From Hydrogenophaga sp. (GTDB lineage: Bacteria > Pseudomonadota > Gammaproteobacteria > Burkholderiales > Burkholderiaceae_C): DNA of 64,000 nt. How positions within the stretch are numbered: position 1 is the first letter of the stretch; each line of letters starts with the position of its first letter. The translations under genes were made by a program, and so were the position numbers. Positions 34,643-43,416 of the stretch are shown here, one piece after another. Location of the stretch: NCBI GenBank assembly GCA_016741995.1, contig JACVCO010000006.1, forward strand, positions 62,001 through 126,000. The letters run 5' to 3'. The notes below the pieces were generated by a model, which saw nothing but the letters and a program-made list of their open reading frames with translations, did no database searches and was not told the DNA's origin.

Positions 34643-36174
34643 CGTATCCAGTAATCGACCTATTTGCCGGCCCCGGGGGACTCGGCGAGGGGTTCGCCTC
34701 GTTGAAAGACGGCCAAACATTCAAGATCGCCGTGTCAGCCGAAATGGAAGAGAGTGCACACAAGACGCTGACATTGCGCGCCTACTTCCGCCATGTGCGC
34801 AACGCCGGGGACGAAAAGGGGTTGCGCGCCTACTACGACTTCTGTCATTCGGACACTGCGCCGCATCCGTCCGTGGTGGTGCCATCAGCCTGGGCCGTGG
34901 CGAAACAGGAGGCGCAGCGCCTGACCCTCGGCGAGGAACAGGACAACGCGACGCTGGACCACTTGCTACGCAAGGCAAAGGTGCGCCAGAACGACCGCAC
35001 CGTGTTGATCGGCGGGCCCCCCTGCCAGGCGTACTCACTCGTGGGCCGGTCCCGAAACCGCGGCAAGAAGGACTACGTAGCCGAAGAGGATCACCGCCAC
35101 TTCCTGTACCGGGAATACCTCCGCGTCGTCCAGAAGAATCGCCCCGCGGTTTTCGTGATGGAGAACGTCAAGGGCATCCTGACCGCCAAGGTGAATGGCC
35201 GCCTGGTGTTCCACGACATCCTGCGTGACATGGCGGCTCCGAGCGAAGCGCTGGGCAAGGCTCGCGGCCCGCGCTACCGCATTCATTCACTCGTCAACAG
35301 CGACGTGTTCGAGACGGGCATGGACCCGAGGGATATCGATGTAACGCGATTTGTCATCGAGGCCGAGAAGTACGGAATTCCGCAGTGTCGGCATCGGGTG
35401 ATCCTGCTGGGAATACGGGAAGATTTGAAGTACGACGGCAGACATCACCTTAAGCCGGCGCAACCAATCTCACTGAAAGAAGCGATCTTCGATCTGCCTC
35501 CACTGAGAAGCCGTCTCAGTTCTGGAGATAGCGACGAGGCTTGGCGTGGAGAGGTAAAGGCCATGGCGGAGCGCTTGCAGGAGGACGCGATCAGGAATGG
35601 CCTGGATCAAGTTGCACTGGCCATGCGCGGCGAGGCGCTCAATCTGGGCGGTTCTCTGGAAACGGGGAACCTGCGGTACGGACCAAGACAGAACCCGAAA
35701 TCCAAAGACCGGTATCACCGCTGGATATCGGACTCGCGCCTCAACGTCTGGCTGAACCACGAAGCCCGCTCGCACATGGCGAGCGATCTGGCTAGGTACT
35801 TCTATGTGGCCAGCTTCGGCAAGGCACACGGTCGCACGCCGAAGGGGCACCAGAACTTCACACTGGATGGCCTGGCCCCCAACCATAAGAACTGGGAGAC
35901 CGGCCACTTCATCGATCGGTTCAGAGTGCAACTCGAGGCCGAACCAAGCACGACGGTCACCAGCCATATCGCAAAGGATGGGCACTACTTCGTGCACCCC
36001 GATGGAGCGCAGTGTCGCGCATTAACCGTTCGAGAAGCGGCAAGATTGCAGAGTTTCCCGGACAACTACTTCCTTCAAGGAAACCGAACCCAACAGTACC
36101 AACAAGTCGGCAATGCAGTGCCTGCACTGTTGTCGAGCCAGATAGCGCAAGTAGTGTCCAATGCCATAAACTAG
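34639..36174 (+). CDS. DNA (cytosine-5) methyltransferase (DrmMII-like position)
   Basis: 511-aa C5 methyltransferase. Motif I DLFAGPGGLGEGF (residues of about 7-19), motif IV GGPPCQAYS with catalytic Cys (about 125), motif VI MENVKG, motif VIII-like RHRVILLGIR and motif X QVGNAVP near the end. Larger than simple Dcm-type enzymes, with a long insert between motifs I and IV. No partner restriction endonuclease of type II is adjacent. In DISARM class 2 a C5 MTase (DrmMII) marks host DNA; that role is inferred here. Its recognition sequence cannot be read. Confidence 0.92.
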   Translation: MTYPVIDLFAGPGGLGEGFASLKDGQTFKIAVSAEMEESAHKTLTLRAYFRHVRNAGDEKGLRAYYDFCHSDTAPHPSVVVPSAWAVAKQEAQRLTLGEEQDNATLDHLLRKAKVRQNDRTVLIGGPPCQAYSLVGRSRNRGKKDYVAEEDHRHFLYREYLRVVQKNRPAVFVMENVKGILTAKVNGRLVFHDILRDMAAPSEALGKARGPRYRIHSLVNSDVFETGMDPRDIDVTRFVIEAEKYGIPQCRHRVILLGIREDLKYDGRHHLKPAQPISLKEAIFDLPPLRSRLSSGDSDEAWRGEVKAMAERLQEDAIRNGLDQVALAMRGEALNLGGSLETGNLRYGPRQNPKSKDRYHRWISDSRLNVWLNHEARSHMASDLARYFYVASFGKAHGRTPKGHQNFTLDGLAPNHKNWETGHFIDRFRVQLEAEPSTTVTSHIAKDGHYFVHPDGAQCRALTVREAARLQSFPDNYFLQGNRTQQYQQVGNAVPALLSSQIAQVVSNAIN

Positions 36175-36211
36175 CTTACAGGTTCTAAAGACCGCAACTC
36201 GTCGACTCAAC

Positions 36212-36274
36212 TCAATTGCCAATAGGGACAGTCTCAGTTTGCGAATTGTCCACTAGGTCAATTGCTTACAGGGA
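36212..36274 (+). repeat. Two direct repeats TCAATTGC-N4-AGGGA upstream of the UvrD-like gene
   Basis: TCAATTGCCAATAGGGA (36212-36228) and TCAATTGCTTACAGGGA (36258-36274) agree at 14 of 17 positions and start 46 bp apart. The second copy contains the likely ribosome binding site of the helicase at 36280. The AT-rich 105-bp gap is the only sizeable one inside the island and may hold an internal promoter or operator. Confidence 0.45.
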
Positions 36275-36279
36275 TCCAG

Positions 36280-38256
36280 ATGCCGACTTTTGAGGGATGT
36301 CCGCCCGGCCGCGATAGATTTACCAATGATCCCCAACTTGAGTTGATACGCGCCGATGCATCTGCTCGACTGCTTGTCTTGGCGGCGCCCGGCTCGGGCA
36401 AGACGGAAGTGTCTGCGCGGCGCATCGCGGCACTCCTTTCGCTAGGGCTCACAGCGCCCAACCTGCTAGTGCTGTCGTTCTCGAGGTCCGCTGTCCGGAC
36501 ACTCATCGCGCGCCTTTCCCGCCTCGACGGACTAGACGAACAGGTGCTGGAAGAGCTTCGACATGTCTCCATCCGGACATTCGACTCCTGGACTTTCAGG
36601 ATGCTGCGCCGTCTCGGCGAAGACAGCGACGTTCTCCTCAGAAGGTCTCATAACGAGAACATCGCGGCTCTCGTAGACATACTCCGGTCGCAACATGCGG
36701 CCGAGATAGGGAAGTTGCTCAAGGGCGTGCGCCACATATTGATCGACGAAGTGCAGGACTTGGCCGGCGTGCGCGGCGATCTGGTCTTCGAGCTGTTAAG
36801 GATCATCGCCCCACCTTCGTCGAATACGGTCGGGTTCACGCTTCTCGGAGATCCCGCCCAGTCCATCTACGGGTTCGGCCTGAGGTCCGCCGAGCACCAA
36901 TGCCTGCATGGCGCCACCACCGCGGAGCTGCTCGCGGCGATCAGAAGCGAGTTTGCGCACGTTATGCGCGAAGTCCCCTTGGATCGGAACTATCGGTCGG
37001 TGCCACACATCGCCTCATTCCTCGAGCAGCTCCGCGGCATTCTGCGAAGCGACACGGACGGCGCCCAGAAGCTGGCACAGGTGACCGAGGCGCTGGCAGG
37101 ACTGCCTGCTGCCGACTTCCCGCTGGATGACACCCTGTTCAACTCTTGTCGCTCCCAGTCGATTGCTCTACTTGCGCGGACAAACGGCGAAGTGCTACGA
37201 GTCGCGCAGAAGGTGCTCGGTACAGAAGTGGAGGGACCCGGAATCGCGCTGCAAATCGGCAGCGGGGATCCGACCGCTGCGCCCGCATGGGTGGCCGCTT
37301 TGCTGGCCAGCCTGCGCAGCGGAACGCTGACTCGTCAGCAGTTCACCATGATCCATGCCAGGGCCGCCGGAGACTCGCCAGAGACGTTCTTCGCGCTCGC
37401 GGTGCCACCTGTGGACGTAGCTTGGCAACGGCTAACCACCGCCGCCGGAACGGCTATTGAGGCTCCCTCCCTAATTGTTAGCGAGCTAGCGAAGCGCATG
37501 TCGTGGCCAGACGCATTTCCGGATGACGAAGGCGTGGCTGACTCCGGCTTGTGCATTTCCACCATCCACCAGTCCAAGGGTCGAGAGTTCGATCTCGTTG
37601 CCATCATGGAGCGCGATCCGAACCGCACGCCAGCCGAGTCTGACCCCGAGGAGGAGGCCTGCGTGGGCTTCGTCGCGCTCAGCCGCGCTGCCAAGAGAGT
37701 CGTGCGACTGCCGGCAGACTCCATCTACGCCCCCCCGTCGATGCGAGAGTTCGGGCACGGAACCCGCAAGCGCCTTGTCTGGTGGCGAAACGGCTGGGTG
37801 AACATGGAGATGGGAATCTCAGGCGATGTCGTGCCAGAGAGCTTCGCAAACGTCGCGATTCACGGTTCCGATGAGGCAGTTGCAGAGAACTACCGCTTTC
37901 TTGCGGTCAACTCCCGAACGCTCATCGGCCACAAGGTGATGCTTCGGAAAACTGCGATACCAGGCTCCGAAGGCGGCAAGGCGCGCTACGAGATTTGCCT
38001 GCAGGACGGCAAGCAACCTGGACGCCTTTTAGGTGCGATGCACCAGAACCTCGTCTATGACCTGCTCGGACTACTGCACTCGCACGGCCTTTCGCTGCCG
38101 AAGCTGATCATGAACCTGCGCATTGCGCGTGTCGTCTCGGTTGCAAGTCACGCGGGTGCTGCCTCGGATGTGTCGAGCCTCTTCGCATCCAGCGGGATGT
38201 GGCTAGGCGTCGAACTGTTCGGCACCGGCGATTTTCGAACATTTGCACGAGGCTGA
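36280..38256 (+). CDS. UvrD/Rep-like superfamily 1 helicase
   Basis: 658-aa SF1A helicase: Walker A AAPGSGKTE (about residue 35), motif II IDEVQDLAG, motif III LLGDPAQSIYGFG, RNYRSVP, TIHQSKGREFDLVAI and a VALSRAAKR motif VI. The N-terminus (MPTFEGCPPGRDRFTNDPQLELI) resembles other UvrD-family starts. The final 150 residues after the helicase (from about 510) form a domain I do not recognise, ending SSGMWLGVELFGTGDF. The track starts at TTG 36262; ATG 36280 has AGGGA at right spacing and is preferred. DISARM systems do not normally include it. Confidence 0.88.
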   Translation: MPTFEGCPPGRDRFTNDPQLELIRADASARLLVLAAPGSGKTEVSARRIAALLSLGLTAPNLLVLSFSRSAVRTLIARLSRLDGLDEQVLEELRHVSIRTFDSWTFRMLRRLGEDSDVLLRRSHNENIAALVDILRSQHAAEIGKLLKGVRHILIDEVQDLAGVRGDLVFELLRIIAPPSSNTVGFTLLGDPAQSIYGFGLRSAEHQCLHGATTAELLAAIRSEFAHVMREVPLDRNYRSVPHIASFLEQLRGILRSDTDGAQKLAQVTEALAGLPAADFPLDDTLFNSCRSQSIALLARTNGEVLRVAQKVLGTEVEGPGIALQIGSGDPTAAPAWVAALLASLRSGTLTRQQFTMIHARAAGDSPETFFALAVPPVDVAWQRLTTAAGTAIEAPSLIVSELAKRMSWPDAFPDDEGVADSGLCISTIHQSKGREFDLVAIMERDPNRTPAESDPEEEACVGFVALSRAAKRVVRLPADSIYAPPSMREFGHGTRKRLVWWRNGWVNMEMGISGDVVPESFANVAIHGSDEAVAENYRFLAVNSRTLIGHKVMLRKTAIPGSEGGKARYEICLQDGKQPGRLLGAMHQNLVYDLLGLLHSHGLSLPKLIMNLRIARVVSVASHAGAASDVSSLFASSGMWLGVELFGTGDFRTFARG

Positions 38257-38279
38257 GACAGGGAAAGGGAGCCCCAAGA

Positions 38280-41200
38280 ATGAAGAGTCGAGACGAATTC
38301 CGGAAGGGCCTGATCGAACTGTTCGACCGCCTCGCCTGCGGTCCGCTGGCAGAGGCGGAGGTGATCGAGTCCGCACCCGGCGATACCTACCTGACCGGGA
38401 TCCTGTGGCCGCGCGGCACGGGCCCCGAAGCGGGGGACGACGAAGGCATCGTAGCCGGGGAAGCCGATGAGCCTGATGGCGACGGGGAAGTCCCTGGCTA
38501 TCGCGCCGTGAAGCCGTGCTCGATCGGCATCACCTTCACCGTCGCTGACAACACCGATGTCGATGTCGACTTTGGTGCGACTGCGAGATACAAGCCCGAG
38601 GGCGCCGCGGCGCCTTCCGAAGGTGAGCCGGCGGTGCAGTTCCGTTCCGGGCGTGGGCGTGCGACGCGCCCTGCCGTCGTTTGGCGGCACGAGCGTCTGG
38701 GATACCGTCTGACTCTTCCCGGCGGCCAAGCTGCAGGCACCTACAAGCTGAGCGAGTTTCTCTGTCCTGACGGCTCGCGCCGGCAGGATCGCGATGTCTG
38801 CCTGCACGTCCGAAGACGAGTTGCAGGCAATGACGCAACACTGACCCTCACCCTCATCAACACAGCGGCCGAAGCGGAGGATCCCTCGATGCGCGACGCA
38901 GCCTGCCTCTTCCAGGCGCAGCTAGTGGTATCGGCCCGCGTCGGTCCGGCTCCCACGACCATCGTGCCTCGCCGGCAGGTGCACTCGAGAGCATCGGATG
39001 CCGATGCTCTGTCCAACCTGCTGATTTACCGCGATGCAGTCGAGTATGCGGTCGGGCACGGCATATCAGTCGAGTGGGCCGAGCCGGTCTCTTCAGGCGT
39101 CGACTGGATCAGGACGGCGTGGCTGCCGCGCCACCACGTGCCAGGCACGGATCCCAGAGGACATTCGAGACTGGGCGATGTCCTCAAGGTACATCCGAGG
39201 CTGCTTCATGCCGAGTGGCTACACACTGCAGATCGAGTCTCCGTCGTCACCGGCCTCGATGCTCTAGTCGGCTGCTACCAGAAGTGGATTAAGGAGAAGG
39301 TCGAGGATCGGATCAAGGAGTTCGTGGACGATCAAAACCGAGCCGCCAGCGCCAATCATGAAAGGTGTCGCGAGGCTTGCTTGCGAATGGGCGAAGGTGT
39401 TCGAGTCCTCGAGGACAACGAAGATGCTTGGCGCGCCTTCCAGCTCGCGAACCAAGCGATGGACATGCAGGCGCGCTTCCCGGCAAAGGGTGACAGGGCT
39501 GGCCCGCTGGAGTGGCGTCCGTTCCAGCTGGCCTACTTGGTCATGGCCATACCTTCCATGGTCTATCCGAAGCGGCGCGATCGCGATTGCATGGACCTGC
39601 TCTGGTTCCCCACGGGTGGCGGAAAGACCGAGGCATACCTTGGCCTCACTGCCTTCCAGATCTTCCTGCGGAGGCTGACTTCCGACGTCGCACGTGCGAG
39701 CGGTGGCGTCGACGTGCTGATGCGTTACACGCTGCGGCTGCTGACCGTCCAGCAGTTCCAGCGAGCCGCGGCGCTGATCAGCGCGTGCGAACTCATGCGC
39801 GTCAAGAGCCCGAAGTCTCTCGGGCAGGCGCGCATCACGATCGGTCTCTATGTCGGAAAGGACACCACGCCCAACTCTATGGCCGATGCGCGGGATGCGC
39901 TCCAGCGCGAGGCCGCAGGCGAGACTCCGAAGTCGACACCTCGCCAGCTGCTGACCTGTCCGGTCTGCTCGGCAGCCATGAGCCGGCAGCACTACCGCCC
40001 TTCACTGACGGAGCCCCGCCTCGACATTGCCTGCCCTTCGCCGGCCTGTCCCACATCGGGTCACACACTCCCCGTGCTGGTCGTCGACGAGTGCATCTAC
40101 GACAAGCCCGCCTCTCTGCTGATCGGTACGGTTGACAAGTTCGCCCAGATCCCAAGAAACGAGAACATCGGAAAGCTCTTCGGGCTGAGGGGAACGCTTC
40201 CCCCGGGCCTGATCATCCAGGACGAACTGCACCTGATCTCGGGGCCGCTGGGTTCGATGTCGGGCCTGTACGAGTCGGCCATCGACATCCTTTGCACGAG
40301 GGACGGCGTGCGGCCGAAGATCATCGGATCCACCGCGACGATCGGCCGAGCTGAGAGTCAGGTCCGCTCCCTGTTCGATCGCAGAGTGCTGCAGTTCCCT
40401 CCACCCGGAATCGACGCTGACGATTCGTTCTTCGCCGTGAAGCTGCAGTCCGGGAGCGATCGCCTGTACCTAGGCGTCCCCACCGCCGGCAGAAGCCCGA
40501 AGTTCACACTTCAGGCTGTCTTGGCAGCACTACTCGAAGGAGCGCAGAAGCTCAGCTTAGCGACCGAAGAGGTCAGCGTGACCGATCCCTACTGGACTTG
40601 CGTGGCCTATTTCAACAGTCTGCGAGAACTTGGCGGCGCGCATGTGCTCGTGCAGGACGACGTTCCGCGCCAGATGGTGTTCCTGTCGAAGCGCCTCGAT
40701 GCCGCATCACCCCGGCCGATGATCAAGAACCCGGTTGCGGAGCTCAGCAGCCGCGTGTCGTCGAGAGAAATCCCGCTGATGCTGAAACGCCTCGAGGCGA
40801 GGCTCGGCGCCGATCCGATGGACGAGCAGGCGGAGGACGTCGTGCTCGCGTCCAACATGATCTCCGTCGGCGTCGATGTGCCGCGACTCGGCCTCATGGT
40901 CATGAACGGCCAGCCCAAGTCGACATCGGAGTACATCCAGGCGACCAGCCGCGTCGGCCGCGGCCTCCCGGGCCTCGTCGTCACGCTATACAACTTCGGC
41001 CGACCTCGCGACCTTTCCCACTTCGAGCACTTCAAGTCCTATCACGCCGCCCTGTACCGAAGCGTCGAGGCGACCAGCGTGACGCCCTGGGCCCCTCGGG
41101 CACGGGACAAGGCACTGCCTGCAGTGCTGATCGGGGCGGTGCGCCAGCTCCTGCCCGACATGGTCGACGACGAGGCTGCGTCGCAGCTTCAGCCCGGCGA

Positions 41201-41519
41201 TCCGAGGGTCAAGCTGATCGTCGACGAACTGGCGCGCCGCTGCCGTCTCGGTTCGTTCGGAATCGAGGACGCCGATACCGCGGAGGAACTCGCAGCAATC
41301 GTCAAGTACTGGGAGGCACGAGCAGCCGATGCCCGTGCGACCGGACGGAAGCTTCTGTACTGGCAGAAGAAGTCAAAGTTCGGCAACGCATCGCCGCACC
41401 TGCTGCGCCCGGCAGAGGAGGCAGGCGATCCGGCCTCGCTCGCATGGGCCGCGCCAGGTTCGCTGCGAGAGGTCGAACCCTCGTCGGCATTCGTCATGCG
41501 CATTGGCAGGGGGAGCTGA
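38280..41519 (+). CDS. drmA: DrmA-like DEAD/DEAH superfamily 2 helicase
   Basis: 1079-aa SF2 helicase. Walker A FPTGGGKTEAYLG near residue 440, a motif II variant IIQDELHLISGPLG (DELH), and SVGVDVPRLGLMVMNGQPKS...QATSRVGR for motifs V-VI. A Cys-rich segment (LLTCPVCSAAM, ACPSPACPTSGH) near residue 570 may bind zinc. The first 400 residues carry a large N-terminal domain. This combination is that of DISARM DrmA. ATG 38280 follows AAGGGAG and is chosen over 38199. The stop is 3 bp before drmB. Alternative: another DUF1998-linked helicase of Druantia type, less likely because DruE is much longer and fused. Confidence 0.83.
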   Translation: MKSRDEFRKGLIELFDRLACGPLAEAEVIESAPGDTYLTGILWPRGTGPEAGDDEGIVAGEADEPDGDGEVPGYRAVKPCSIGITFTVADNTDVDVDFGATARYKPEGAAAPSEGEPAVQFRSGRGRATRPAVVWRHERLGYRLTLPGGQAAGTYKLSEFLCPDGSRRQDRDVCLHVRRRVAGNDATLTLTLINTAAEAEDPSMRDAACLFQAQLVVSARVGPAPTTIVPRRQVHSRASDADALSNLLIYRDAVEYAVGHGISVEWAEPVSSGVDWIRTAWLPRHHVPGTDPRGHSRLGDVLKVHPRLLHAEWLHTADRVSVVTGLDALVGCYQKWIKEKVEDRIKEFVDDQNRAASANHERCREACLRMGEGVRVLEDNEDAWRAFQLANQAMDMQARFPAKGDRAGPLEWRPFQLAYLVMAIPSMVYPKRRDRDCMDLLWFPTGGGKTEAYLGLTAFQIFLRRLTSDVARASGGVDVLMRYTLRLLTVQQFQRAAALISACELMRVKSPKSLGQARITIGLYVGKDTTPNSMADARDALQREAAGETPKSTPRQLLTCPVCSAAMSRQHYRPSLTEPRLDIACPSPACPTSGHTLPVLVVDECIYDKPASLLIGTVDKFAQIPRNENIGKLFGLRGTLPPGLIIQDELHLISGPLGSMSGLYESAIDILCTRDGVRPKIIGSTATIGRAESQVRSLFDRRVLQFPPPGIDADDSFFAVKLQSGSDRLYLGVPTAGRSPKFTLQAVLAALLEGAQKLSLATEEVSVTDPYWTCVAYFNSLRELGGAHVLVQDDVPRQMVFLSKRLDAASPRPMIKNPVAELSSRVSSREIPLMLKRLEARLGADPMDEQAEDVVLASNMISVGVDVPRLGLMVMNGQPKSTSEYIQATSRVGRGLPGLVVTLYNFGRPRDLSHFEHFKSYHAALYRSVEATSVTPWAPRARDKALPAVLIGAVRQLLPDMVDDEAASQLQPGDPRVKLIVDELARRCRLGSFGIEDADTAEELAAIVKYWEARAADARATGRKLLYWQKKSKFGNASPHLLRPAEEAGDPASLAWAAPGSLREVEPSSAFVMRIGRGS

Positions 41520-41522
41520 ATC

Positions 41523-43415
41523 ATGGCCACAGTACGCAACGCAGGACGTCCCCGCGTAGGAGGGCCCGCTCGGCCGCAGGCGGACGTGCCGGGGGTCGAG
41601 CCTCTGGGCACAGTGAGGCGCTCGCAGCTCATCACGACCTACGGCATCGGGGCCATCATCGACCTGGAGGCTGGCTCCTTTATGCCTTCCGGCCTCGAGG
41701 ACTGGGCCCACGCGACGCGATTCGCGTCCCTCTCGATCTCGGAACCGCGGCTGCAGGCTCAGCTGAAGGTCACACATTTCCGTGCGGCGCCGATCATGGA
41801 GGTAATCCCCAATTCCTTTGGCAAGGTCGACTCGAGGAAGACGACGCCTGCCGTCCGCTTTCCGGAGTGGCACGAATGCCCCAAGTGCCATCGGCTCGGG
41901 GTGGAGGAAGCGCCGTTCGAGGCCAAGGGCAATCGGCTCCGGTGCGTCGGCTGCGGAGTCTTGGTCAACCCGGTCCGCTTCGTCGTCGCATGTCGCCGCG
42001 GTCACATCTCCGACTTCCCATGGTCATGGTGGGCGCACAGGAACTATCCCGACGGCATGTGCGACAGACCAACGCTGTTTCTCAAGTCGCATGGCTCGTC
42101 GGCAGCGCTCTCCGACCTGTACGTCGAGTGCGTGGCGTGCAAGGGTGCACGCAGTTCGCTCGGCGACGCGTTCGGAGCGAAGACCTTCGAGGGGAGACGC
42201 AGCTGCACCGGTACCCGCCCCTGGCTTCATGACCGGGAGGACTGCGACGCGATTCCGCGTGCAATCCAGCGCGGTGCGTCCAACGTCCACTTCGCCGTCG
42301 TGGCGTCCGCGCTCTCGATCCCTCCAGCATCGCAGCCGGCATTCCAGGCCGTCGAGGAGCTGATGCAGGTACTGCGCCACATCCCGGAGTCGACGCGCAT
42401 GGACGCACTCGACGGGTTTGCTGCCGAGCGCAGATTCGACCCCAGCGAGCTTCGCGCAGCGTACGAAGCGACCCAGGCCGTGCAGTCGGGCGACGGGCGA
42501 TACACCGACGCGGTGTCGCGTGCCGAGGAGTACCGGGCTCTGTGCACCACCACGCAGGACGATCCGCAGGCCGGCTACGTTCCCCATTTCCAGAACGACG
42601 TGCGTCCGGCCGAAGGGACTATGTCGCAATGGTTCGACTTGGTCGGGGCAGTATCCAGGCTGCGAGAGGTCCGCGCCCTCGCGGGCTTCTCGCGCATTGA
42701 GCCGTATCCGGTTGCCGGCGAGCGAATCCTCGACGCGATCGCCGATGGGCACGTCTCCCCGCTCACAGCGGATTCTGCGCCTGACTGGCTGCCCGCCGCC
42801 GAGATCAAGGGAGAGGGCATCTTCCTCCGGTTCAGAAACGACCGGATAGAGGAATGGCTGCGGCGCAATCCGGCCCTTGCACGTCGGGCAGCCGTGCTCG
42901 ACCAAGTTTCGGCAGCGGGCGCTATCCGGAGGGGATACGCGCGGGACTACTCGATCACGCCCCGCCTTCTTCTCGTGCACTCGTTCTCCCACGCACTCAT
43001 CAGGCAGCTGTCACTGGACTGCGGATACTCAGCCTCCTCCCTCAGAGAACGGCTCTACGTCTCTGAGCCATTGGACGGTGCGCAGGCCATGAGCGGGCTG
43101 CTCGTGTATACAGGTTCACCTGATTCCGACGGCAGTCTGGGCGGGCTCGTACGTATGTCCGATCAGGCGCTGCTCGAGCAGGTCATCCTGCGCACGGTGG
43201 CCGGGGCGGACTGGTGCGGCAGTGATCCGGTATGCCTAGAGACCGATCCGGCTCAGGCTGGCGAGCGAATTAGCGGTGCGGCGTGTCACAGCTGCCTGCT
43301 CCTTCCAGAGACGGCCTGCGAGAAGTTCAACCGCGAACTCGACCGGACGACGCTCGTCGGGAGCCATGACGGAGCGTGGACCGGGTACTTCTCCGATTAC
43401 GAGGACGGGGCCTGA
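41523..43415 (+). CDS. drmB: DrmB-like DUF1998 protein
   Basis: 630-aa protein, start MATVRNAGRPRV. The N-terminal part has LGTVRRSQLITTYGIGAIIDLEAGSF, the DrmB opening, followed by CPKC, CVGCG and CVACKG pairs at about 120-205 for zinc. The C-terminal DUF1998 domain has LLVHSFSHALIRQLSLDCGYS and ACHSCLLLPETAC. In DISARM, DrmB forms a complex with DrmA that loads on and extrudes incoming DNA. It lies 3 bp after drmA and 1 bp before the NERD helicase, so all three are coupled. Confidence 0.88.
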   Translation: MATVRNAGRPRVGGPARPQADVPGVEPLGTVRRSQLITTYGIGAIIDLEAGSFMPSGLEDWAHATRFASLSISEPRLQAQLKVTHFRAAPIMEVIPNSFGKVDSRKTTPAVRFPEWHECPKCHRLGVEEAPFEAKGNRLRCVGCGVLVNPVRFVVACRRGHISDFPWSWWAHRNYPDGMCDRPTLFLKSHGSSAALSDLYVECVACKGARSSLGDAFGAKTFEGRRSCTGTRPWLHDREDCDAIPRAIQRGASNVHFAVVASALSIPPASQPAFQAVEELMQVLRHIPESTRMDALDGFAAERRFDPSELRAAYEATQAVQSGDGRYTDAVSRAEEYRALCTTTQDDPQAGYVPHFQNDVRPAEGTMSQWFDLVGAVSRLREVRALAGFSRIEPYPVAGERILDAIADGHVSPLTADSAPDWLPAAEIKGEGIFLRFRNDRIEEWLRRNPALARRAAVLDQVSAAGAIRRGYARDYSITPRLLLVHSFSHALIRQLSLDCGYSASSLRERLYVSEPLDGAQAMSGLLVYTGSPDSDGSLGGLVRMSDQALLEQVILRTVAGADWCGSDPVCLETDPAQAGERISGAACHSCLLLPETACEKFNRELDRTTLVGSHDGAWTGYFSDYEDGA

Positions 43416-43416
43416 G

